This document shows positions 57,981 through 64,000 of a DNA stretch of 64,000 nucleotides, piece by piece. The position numbers and the translations under genes were made by a program. This DNA is from Collinsella sp. TM10-22 (GTDB lineage Bacteria; Actinomycetota; Coriobacteriia; Coriobacteriales; Coriobacteriaceae): the NCBI RefSeq assembly GCF_003466125.1, contig NZ_QSOC01000008.1, positions 1 to 64,000 of the forward strand, written 5' to 3'. The notes under the pieces are model-generated. The model was not told where the DNA came from and did no database searches. It was given only the letters and a program-made list of their open reading frames with translations. Within the stretch, counting starts at the first letter, position 1. Every line of letters starts with the position of its first letter.

Positions 57981-60056
57981 CTACTTGGCGCGGCCCTCCT
58001 CATAGCGCTCGACCAGCTTGGCCTGAACGTCATAAGGCACCTGCTCATAGCCCGCGGGCTTCATGGTAAAGTCGCCCGTGCCGCGCGTAATAGAGCGCAG
58101 GCGCGTCGAGTAATCCGTCAGCTCGGCCAGCGGCGCCTGGGCGATGACCACGGTGTCTCCGCGCTCATCGGTCTCCATGCCCGTCACGCGACCACGCGAG
58201 GCCGAGATGTCGCCCATCACGGCGCCGGCGTAGCTCTCGGGGATCGTCACCGTGATTTCCTCGATGGGCTCCAGCACCACCGGGTCGGCATCGGCGCACG
58301 CCTTGCGCAGGCCGATGCGGGCCGCCGCGCGGAACGCCATCTCGTTGGAGTCGACGCTGTGATACGAGCCGTCGTACACAGCCACGCGAATGCCCGTGAG
58401 CGGGTAGCCGGCGATGATGCCGTCCTTCATAGTCTCCTGAACACCCTTATCCACGGCAGGGATCAGCGAGCGCGGAATGCGGCCGCCCACGACCTCGTCC
58501 ACAAACTCATAACCGTCGCTCGTACCGTCGGCGGTAATCATCGGCTCCACACGCAGCCAGCAGTCACCATACTGACCGGCACCACCAGTCTGCTTCTTAT
58601 GACGACCCTGGGCACTTGCCGTGCGGCGGATGGTCTCGCGATACGGGATACGGATCGGCACGCTCTTGGCAGCGACCTTGGTGCGGTCCTCCAGACGATT
58701 GAGCAGGACCGAAACCTGTGCCTCGCCCACCGCCGAGATAATGGTCTGGCCGGTCTCCTCGTCGCGGTCGATGCTCATGGTCGGATCGGCCTTGCAAGCC
58801 TTCTCGATAAACGTGTAGAGCTTCTCTTCGTCGCCGCGATTCTCGGCCTCGATGGCAATGCGGTACTGCGAGTTGGGGAACTTAAACGCCGCAGCCTCGA
58901 CCTTACCGGTAATCGAGAGCGTATCGCCCGTCTCGGCAGCCAGCTTGGGCGCCACGATGATATCGCCGGCATACGCGTGCCCGACCTCGGTCATGTCGCG
59001 GCCGCACATCACATACAGGTGAGCCAGACGCTCGCCCTTGCGCGTGCGGGCGTTGATCAGCTCAAGACCCGGCTCAAGCGTGCCCGTCAGCACCTTGATA
59101 AAGCTGATGCGACCCTGCTGCGGGTCGGCCAGGGTCTTAAACACAAACGCCACCGGGCGGTCATCGTCACTCGAGATCTTGAGCGAATCACCGTCGATGA
59201 GCGGCATCTCGCCGTAGTCCGTCGGCGCCGGGAAGTACGTGGCGATGTCGTCCATCAGCGAGTTGACGCCCTGCTCCTTAATGCAATCGCCCGCAAAGAC
59301 CGGCACAAAGATGCGCTCGGCGATCGCCTTCGACAGCAGGCCCTCGAGCTCTTCCTGCGTCAGCGTCTCCTCGCCTTCCAGGTATTTCATCATCAGCTCG
59401 TCGTCGGCCTCGGCCACCAGCTCGCACAGATGGTCGTGGGCCTCCTCGGCCTGGGTACGATACTCCTCGGGAATCTCCGACTCAACGGCTTCAGCGCCGT
59501 TGCAATGGCGCGCCTTCATGCGCACCAGGTCGATGATGCCGTCAAAGTCCTCGCCCTCGCCCCAGGGAAGGGTCACGGCACCCAGGCGCGTACCAAAGCG
59601 CTCCTGCAGCAGGTCCATCGTGGTCGCAAAGCTGGCCTCGGAGCGCGACAGGCGGTTTACGAACACCGCACGCGCCAGACGCAGGTCCTCGGCGGCATAC
59701 CAGAGCTTAACCGTCGTAGGCTGCGGGCCGGCCTCGGCGTCGACAACAAACAGAGCCGTCTCGCAGACGCTCATCGCGGCATAGGCGTCGCCGATAAAAT
59801 CGGGATAGCACGGGGCATCGAGCACGTTGATGCGCGCGCCCTTCCAGTCGATCGGCGCAATGGTCGTCGAGATGGAAAATGCACGCTTGACCTCTTCGGG
59901 GTCATAGTCAAGCGTGGGCTTGGTGCCGTCGTGGCCGCCCAGGCGGGCGGTCTTGCCGGAAAGGTGGAGCATGGCCTCGGCGAGTGAAGTCTTGCCCACC
60001 CCGCCTTGGCCTACGAGCACCACGTTCCTTACGTTACCGGTCTTGGGAGCACCCAT
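57981..60056 (-). CDS. EF-G-like GTPase-fold protein with altered G motifs
   Basis: This 691-aa protein follows the domain order of elongation factor G (G domain 1-280, II, III, IV with YDGSYHSVDSNEMAF, V with ITVTIPESYAGAVMGDISASRGRV) and belongs to the EF-G-like/FusA2 group of actinobacteria. G1 is intact (GQGGVGKT, 16-23), but G3 reads DAPCY (80-84) where EF-G has DTPGH, so the catalytic His is Tyr, and G4 reads NRLS (134-137) where NKxD is expected. It is therefore probably not the translocase itself; a modified ribosome-linked role is likely. The start at 60056 follows AAGGAGG. The 60057-60364 region upstream holds only its leader and the next operon's terminator. Confidence 0.9.
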   Translation of the reverse strand: MGAPKTGNVRNVVLVGQGGVGKTSLAEAMLHLSGKTARLGGHDGTKPTLDYDPEEVKRAFSISTTIAPIDWKGARINVLDAPCYPDFIGDAYAAMSVCETALFVVDAEAGPQPTTVKLWYAAEDLRLARAVFVNRLSRSEASFATTMDLLQERFGTRLGAVTLPWGEGEDFDGIIDLVRMKARHCNGAEAVESEIPEEYRTQAEEAHDHLCELVAEADDELMMKYLEGEETLTQEELEGLLSKAIAERIFVPVFAGDCIKEQGVNSLMDDIATYFPAPTDYGEMPLIDGDSLKISSDDDRPVAFVFKTLADPQQGRISFIKVLTGTLEPGLELINARTRKGERLAHLYVMCGRDMTEVGHAYAGDIIVAPKLAAETGDTLSITGKVEAAAFKFPNSQYRIAIEAENRGDEEKLYTFIEKACKADPTMSIDRDEETGQTIISAVGEAQVSVLLNRLEDRTKVAAKSVPIRIPYRETIRRTASAQGRHKKQTGGAGQYGDCWLRVEPMITADGTSDGYEFVDEVVGGRIPRSLIPAVDKGVQETMKDGIIAGYPLTGIRVAVYDGSYHSVDSNEMAFRAAARIGLRKACADADPVVLEPIEEITVTIPESYAGAVMGDISASRGRVTGMETDERGDTVVIAQAPLAELTDYSTRLRSITRGTGDFTMKPAGYEQVPYDVQAKLVERYEEGRAK

Positions 60057-60296
60057 GATGACCTCCTTGCAGGGCCGCGCGCAATGCGCGACGCCAACGG
60101 GGAGAGTTCGCGGTCGGTGCCGTCCCGGGAGCAGCATGGTCGGCAGCCGAGCCGACTCACCCTCCAAATGTCCTATGCCACCACCCTACCCTTGCATCCG
60201 CCTGTCCATGCACACCTTTCGGCGCACGTATGAATACAGACGGCGAGAGGCCAGAGCAAACGTGCGAGGCGATTATTAAACCCCATCGATACAAAT

Positions 60297-60328
60297 AAAA
60301 GCCGCCGCAGGCCGTAAGACCTGGCGGC
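60297..60328 (-). terminator. Rho-independent terminator of the amino acid transporter operon
   Basis: On the minus strand GCCGCCAGG pairs with CCTGCGGCGGC across a short loop (60328-60301), followed by TTTTATTT. It lies about 37 bp past the stop of the ATPase gene. Confidence 0.8.
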
Positions 60329-60364
60329 TTCGCCTCAATTAAAAAGTTGAGTAAATAGCTGAGC

Positions 60365-61129
60365 CTACCCCTCGATACGGCTCAAGAACTCGCGGGTACG
60401 CTGCTCGCGTGGATGGTCGATGACCTGCTCGGCAGGACCTTCCTCGACAATACGGCCGCCGTCCATAAAGACCACGCGGTCGGCAACATCGCGCGCAAAC
60501 TGCATCGCGTGGGTCACGATCACCATCGTCATGTTCTGCGCCGCAAGGTCTTTAATGACACGCAGCACCTCGGCCGTCAGCTCTGGATCGAGCGCCGAGG
60601 TCGGCTCATCAAAGAACAAGATTTCCGGGTCGAGCGCCAGGGCGCGGGCAATACTCACGCGCTGCTGCTGGCCGCCCGAAAGCTCGCACGGCACCTTGTT
60701 CTCGTTGCCCACAAGCCCCATCTGAGCAATCAGCTCGTGCGCACGAGCTTCCGCCTGCTCGCGCGGGCGCTTAAGCACGCGGATCGGCGCGTCGGTGATG
60801 TTTTTCATCACCGTATAGTGCGGAAACAGATTGTAGTTCTGGAACACCAGGCCGAATCGCGAGCGCGCCTGCTTGGGCACATCGCCCTTCGCATACACCG
60901 CGCCCGAACCCGCATCCGTCGCGACGGCAAGGCCGCCAAACGAGAGCGAGCCTCCGTCGAGCGTCTCGAGCAGTGTGGCGCAACGCAGCAGCGTGGACTT
61001 GCCGCCACCCGAAGGCCCGATAATCGCCACGACCTCGCCACGCTTCACCTCAAGCGAGATATCCTTGAGAACCTCATTGCCGCCAAACGCCTTGCGCGCG
61101 CCTTCGATCTTCATCACTGAGTTAGTCAT
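60365..61129 (-). CDS. Polar amino acid ABC transporter ATPase
   Basis: This 254-aa ATPase powers uptake of a polar amino acid together with the upstream permease and binding protein. Walker A is GPSGGGKST, the signature is LSGGQQQR, Walker B is ILFFDEPTSALD, and the switch His lies in VIVTHAMQFA. The start at 61129 overlaps the permease stop by 8 bp (…ATGACTAA…), which indicates coupled translation; a second ATG 15 bp later is possible. Third gene of the operon. Confidence 0.93.
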   Translation of the reverse strand: MTNSVMKIEGARKAFGGNEVLKDISLEVKRGEVVAIIGPSGGGKSTLLRCATLLETLDGGSLSFGGLAVATDAGSGAVYAKGDVPKQARSRFGLVFQNYNLFPHYTVMKNITDAPIRVLKRPREQAEARAHELIAQMGLVGNENKVPCELSGGQQQRVSIARALALDPEILFFDEPTSALDPELTAEVLRVIKDLAAQNMTMVIVTHAMQFARDVADRVVFMDGGRIVEEGPAEQVIDHPREQRTREFLSRIEG

Positions 61130-61775
61130 GGTAATAGTCCAGCTTCTTTTCGGCGGCGCCCAGCAGCATCTCGACCACAAAGTTAAAGACCCAGTAGATC
61201 AGCGCCGCGATTGCAAACGGCACCATGTTCACTTGCGAGGCAACCAGCGCCTTGGCCGTCGAGAACATCTCGCCCACGCCAATGGCAAATGCCAGCGACG
61301 TATCCTTGACCAGCGTGATAATCTCGTTGCCCATCGCCGGCAAAATGCGCTTAGCGACCTGCGGCATCACAATGTACAAAAACGTCTGCAGGCGCGAATA
61401 GCCCAGCACCTCGGCAGCCTCGTATTGACCGCGCGGAATGGACTGCAGGCCCGATCGATAGATCTCGGCAAAGTAGCCGGCGTAGTTGATGATGAACGCC
61501 ACAACGCACGCCGTCCATTTGGAATCGGGTGTGAGCGAGATGCCAAACACGTAGTACGGGGCAAAGTAGATGGCAAACATCTGCAGCATGAGCGGCGTGC
61601 CACGCATGACCGAAATGTAGATGCGCGCAATCCAGCGAAGCGGCGCGATTTTGCTCATGCGCATAAACGCCACGGGGATTCCCAGTGGAATCGACCCGAG
61701 CAGCGTCAGCACAAACAGCTGCAAGCTGACCAAGAATCCCTGGCCAAGCATCTGCATCATGACTTGGATAGACAA
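61122..61775 (-). CDS. Polar amino acid ABC transporter permease
   Basis: This 217-aa permease has five membrane helices and the HisM/GlnP-type EAA loop (AAEVLGYSRLQTFLYIVMPQ). It likely forms a homodimer. The start is TTG at 61775: AGAGAGGG lies 5 nt upstream, whereas the first ATG (61760) is too far from it. The gene overlaps the ATPase gene by 8 bp. A hairpin-rich 146-bp spacer separates it from the binding-protein gene. Confidence 0.9.
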   Translation of the reverse strand: MSIQVMMQMLGQGFLVSLQLFVLTLLGSIPLGIPVAFMRMSKIAPLRWIARIYISVMRGTPLMLQMFAIYFAPYYVFGISLTPDSKWTACVVAFIINYAGYFAEIYRSGLQSIPRGQYEAAEVLGYSRLQTFLYIVMPQVAKRILPAMGNEIITLVKDTSLAFAIGVGEMFSTAKALVASQVNMVPFAIAALIYWVFNFVVEMLLGAAEKKLDYYHD

Positions 61776-61921
61776 CCTACCCTCTCTTTCGCAACAGCAG
61801 AACAGCGGATCTTATTCTCAAATAGGCGCAGTGCCCAAGATTGCGAGCGACAAGCCCGACGAAGCGTACTTTGGTACGCGAGGAGGGTTTGAGCGGCAAG
61901 ATCGGGTTCCTGGGAAAGCCG
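61776..61921 (-). repeat. Structured spacer between binding-protein and permease genes
   Basis: The spacer contains GCGTAC-TTT-GGTACGC (about 61864-61879) inside a longer imperfect stem (about 61835-61915: cccaagattgc … gcaagatcggg). In transport operons, REP-type hairpins at this place protect the upstream binding-protein message and give it higher levels; this is inferred here. Confidence 0.6.
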
Positions 61922-62782
61922 TTATTTGAGCACCCAATTATCGAAGGAAAGACCGTAATCTGCATACTTGTCGCAGAGGTCCTTAACCGTGCCGTCCTCG
62001 TAGAGCGCCTTGAGCGACTCGGTTACAGCATCGGCCGACTTGGTGTCGCCCTTCTTAAAGCCAACGGCGTAGTGCTCGCTGGACAGCGGCTTGTCGAGCT
62101 GCGTATAGGCATCGGGCTTGGCGGCGAGCTGATACTGGGCAATCGAAAGGTCGCAAGCCACGGCATCGACCGCGCCGCTCTCGAGCTGCATAAACGCCGT
62201 GTTGTACTCACCGATGGTATCGAGCGTGGCAAACGTCGCGGCCAGATCCTTCTGGTCGCCCTCGAGCACATCCTGCGCAGCGGAATCGGTCTGGGTGATC
62301 ACGGTCTTGCCGGCAAGATCGTCCCAGCTCTTGATGCCCGCATCCTTCTTGACCACGAGCACCTGCTCGTTGAGCATGTACGGCTCGGAGAACGTGTAGT
62401 CGTCCTCGCGACCCTCCATGGTAAAGCCGTTCCAGATGCAGTTGATGGCACCCGAGTTGAGCAGCGTATCCTTGGCATCCCAGTCGATGGCCTCGTATTT
62501 GACCTCCCAGCCTTGCTTGTCGGCAACGGCCTTGGCAAGGTCGAGGTCAAAACCCGTATATTCGCCATCGTCGCCCACAAAGCCGTACGGAGGATAGGAC
62601 TTGTCAAAGCCCACCACGAGCTTCTTGGACTCCGCGGCACCCTTCGTATCTTTGGCCGCGGCAGAGCCGGCAGCAGAGCCCTTACCGGCACCGCCGCCAC
62701 AACCGACAAGACCAAGGCCGAGCACCGTGGCGAGCGAGCCGGCTAGACCAACAAACTGACGACGAGACATATCGGTATTCAT
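61922..62782 (-). CDS. Amino acid ABC transporter substrate-binding lipoprotein
   Basis: This 286-aa protein is the binding lipoprotein of the transporter. Its N-terminus has a twin-arginine-like start (SRRQFVGLAG) and a lipobox LVGC with C28 as the lipid-modified residue. A Gly/Ala/Ser-rich spacer follows, then the family 3 solute-binding domain (VGFDKSYPPYGFVGDDGEYTGFDLDLAKAV, INCIWNGFTMEGRE). The start at 62782 (M-N-T-D-M) has AAGGGGG upstream. The ligand-site pattern suggests glutamine, cystine or another polar amino acid. First gene of the operon, which runs toward lower coordinates. Confidence 0.92.
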   Translation of the reverse strand: MNTDMSRRQFVGLAGSLATVLGLGLVGCGGGAGKGSAAGSAAAKDTKGAAESKKLVVGFDKSYPPYGFVGDDGEYTGFDLDLAKAVADKQGWEVKYEAIDWDAKDTLLNSGAINCIWNGFTMEGREDDYTFSEPYMLNEQVLVVKKDAGIKSWDDLAGKTVITQTDSAAQDVLEGDQKDLAATFATLDTIGEYNTAFMQLESGAVDAVACDLSIAQYQLAAKPDAYTQLDKPLSSEHYAVGFKKGDTKSADAVTESLKALYEDGTVKDLCDKYADYGLSFDNWVLK

Positions 62783-62916
62783 GGTATTCCCCCTTGCTGG
62801 CACTTTAGTTAAGTAAAGTGAGTCGTGTAACGTTCAGAATCATACACTTTACCTTGATAGAGTACAAGGGAGGATTTGCCCGCCGGGTGCCGGGGCAGGG
62901 GTTAAGTTTGCTGCTC

Positions 62917-62977
62917 TACAGTCCTGCTCACGACGGAGGCCACATTAAGTGGCCTCCTGTTCGTGCGGAACTCGCGA
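62917..62977. repeat. Copy of the inner palindrome seen at 24911-24971
   Basis: The 61 bp, including ACGGAGGCCACATTAAGTGG and CGTGCGGAACTCGCGA, match 24911-24971 at roughly nine of ten positions by eye. Outer arms around it (about 62885-62911 and 62980-63003) are different and imperfect. In the 337-bp gap between the binding-protein gene and the methyltransferase gene nothing else is apparent apart from a TACAAT box at 63074-63079. Confidence 0.85.
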
Positions 62978-63119
62978 CAAATTAAACTCCGCGCCGGGCG
63001 CCACTCAGCCGGGAGACAACCTGCTCGGAACCTTAAATAGCCTCCTCTCCAAACGGGCACGTTGAATGCACGGTACAATTGCTTCGGACTTTTCTTTTAT
63101 TAAATAGTGGGGTTAATTC

Positions 63120-64000
63120 ATGGCAGAATCTCGTGCGGAGCGTAAGGCTCGTCGTGCTTTGATCGAGGCGGCTGAGGGGTCGGGGGAGAAAAAATCTTCT
63201 AAGAAATCCAAGGCGTCTCAGGATGCGAAGGGTAAGTCGGCCAAGGGCAAGGCTAAGGCCAAGCGTTCTGGCTCTCGTCGGGGCGGGGATAAGGCATCTC
63301 AGACTCGCCCCAAGCACTCGCATAAAGATCCGGCTTCGGCTGCGTGCAAGACTGTGGACCCCAAGTCTCCCTGTTCGATCATGAAAGCTTGCGGTGGGTG
63401 CACGGCGCTCAATCGTCCTTATAAGAAGCAGTTGGCGGCCAAGCAGACTGCTATGGAGGAACTGTTTGCTGAGCTCTGTGAGCGCGAGGGCATAACCGTC
63501 GATCCCATTCGCGGTATGGGCGTCACCCTAGGCGACCCGGGCAAATATCCTGCGCCGCGCGGTTTTCGTCATAAGGCTGCCACTCCGTTTGCTCCCGGTA
63601 AGGAGGGCGCTGTCCGCTGCGGTTTCTTTGAGCGCGGCACGCACAAGATCGTTGCCGTACCCGAGTGTCCTGTCGAGGCGCCGGGTGCTCGTCAGATTCT
63701 CAACGGTATCGCTCGCGAGGCCGAACGTCTGCACATTCCCGCCTTTAACGAAGACAAGCATCTGGGGCTGCTTCGCTATGCCGTCGTTCGCTGCGGCTGG
63801 CGCACCGACCAGATTATGGTCACCCTCGTGACCGCTCAGCGCGACTTGCCGTATGCGCAGGAGTTCTTTGAGGCCGTCGCCGCACTCGATCCGCATATCG
63901 TCACCGTTGCCCAAAACATCAACGGACGCCCCGGCAACGCCATTCTAGGCGAGGAGACCCGCATCGTGCATGGCGCCGAATGCATGCGCGACCAGCTGCT
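63120..64000 (+). CDS. RlmD/RumA-type 23S rRNA uracil methyltransferase, partial
   Basis: The first 293 codons of a gene cut by the window end. After an 80-residue Lys/Ser/Arg-rich basic extension, the protein has the iron-sulfur motif C85-x5-C91-G-G-C94 (CSIMKACGGC), a fourth candidate ligand at C167, and following text (FRHKAATPFAPGKEGAVRCGFFERG) typical of RumA-class enzymes that add methyl groups to uracil in 23S rRNA or tRNA. The catalytic SAM domain lies beyond the window. RlmD usually has a TRAM domain at the start; here the basic tail takes that place. The ATG at 63120 follows GGGGTTAATTC. Confidence 0.85.
   Translation, partial: MAESRAERKARRALIEAAEGSGEKKSSKKSKASQDAKGKSAKGKAKAKRSGSRRGGDKASQTRPKHSHKDPASAACKTVDPKSPCSIMKACGGCTALNRPYKKQLAAKQTAMEELFAELCEREGITVDPIRGMGVTLGDPGKYPAPRGFRHKAATPFAPGKEGAVRCGFFERGTHKIVAVPECPVEAPGARQILNGIAREAERLHIPAFNEDKHLGLLRYAVVRCGWRTDQIMVTLVTAQRDLPYAQEFFEAVAALDPHIVTVAQNINGRPGNAILGEETRIVHGAECMRDQL

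Noticed and set aside
57891..59987. A 698-codon frame antisense to the EF-G-like gene
   Set aside because: High-GC antisense frame without motifs; the EF-G-like gene on the minus strand is unambiguous.

Overview
The window looks like a chromosomal segment of a high-GC actinobacterium of the class Coriobacteriia, most likely Collinsella or a close relative. Supporting signs are the strong GC bias at third codon positions, the mix of actinobacterial and anaerobe-type genes (KdpD/KdpE-like pair beside Kup, YeiH, EF-G-like protein, LarE, LTA-synthase-like sulfatase), and intergenic regions packed with palindromes. The genus is inferred from gene content only. No prophage, insertion sequence, CRISPR array or rRNA operon was seen.

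Layout. (1) 1-4.4 kb: a MarR regulator followed by two overlapping ABC exporter half-transporters. (2) 4.7-9.2 kb: a LysR regulator divergent from a likely catabolic cluster (SDR dehydrogenase, MFS permease, Gfo/Idh/MocA dehydrogenase). (3) 9.5-16.5 kb: Tex, FSA-type transaldolase, HAD phosphatase and RlmKL. (4) 16.5-21.3 kb: potassium module (KdpE-like regulator, KdpD-like kinase without its N-terminal sensor, a 64-aa membrane protein, Kup). (5) 21.4-25.7 kb: nitroreductase, LTA-synthase-like enzyme, flavodoxin. (6) 25.8-30.7 kb: a second ABC exporter pair and a divergent coiled-coil surface protein. (7) 31-37.8 kb: SRP RNA, a TadA-glycerate kinase fusion, tRNA-Ser(UGA), TetR, LemA, IlvE, DedA, CysE. 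(8) 37.9-42.1 kb: a second MarR-ABC-ABC operon. (9) 42.3-47.5 kb: small hypothetical protein, nitroreductase, membrane protein, a degenerate AAA+/Fis regulator, YeiH, GntR. (10) 47.6-54.5 kb: GlmS, LacI, a DUF4143-type AAA protein, HAD phosphatase, LarE. (11) 54.8-60.1 kb: an AlbA_2/Schlafen-like regulator preceded by an array of ten decamer sites, an EndA-like secreted nuclease, and an EF-G-like protein. (12) 60.4-64 kb: a polar amino acid ABC transporter and the first part of a RlmD/RumA-type rRNA uracil methyltransferase.

Three exporter loci share one design: each pairs a half-transporter with a degenerate ATPase site (Asp-Asp in Walker B, Gln for the switch His) with one that is canonical. 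Two of the three sit behind a MarR gene with a visible promoter and operator.

The most distinctive features lie between genes. One group consists of short palindromes that share a GGGAC[A/G/T]G-like core but carry quite different arms. Another consists of 70-170 bp nested palindromes, some with arms of 15-34 bp. The strongest candidate for an undescribed regulatory arrangement is the set of ten TCTCTCTAA/TTAGAGAGA sites at 56519-56708, spaced near multiples of a DNA helical turn upstream of the AlbA_2-domain gene. Several proteins also keep a family fold while losing catalytic motifs: the RlmL half of RlmKL, the EF-G-like GTPase and the Fis/AAA+ regulator.
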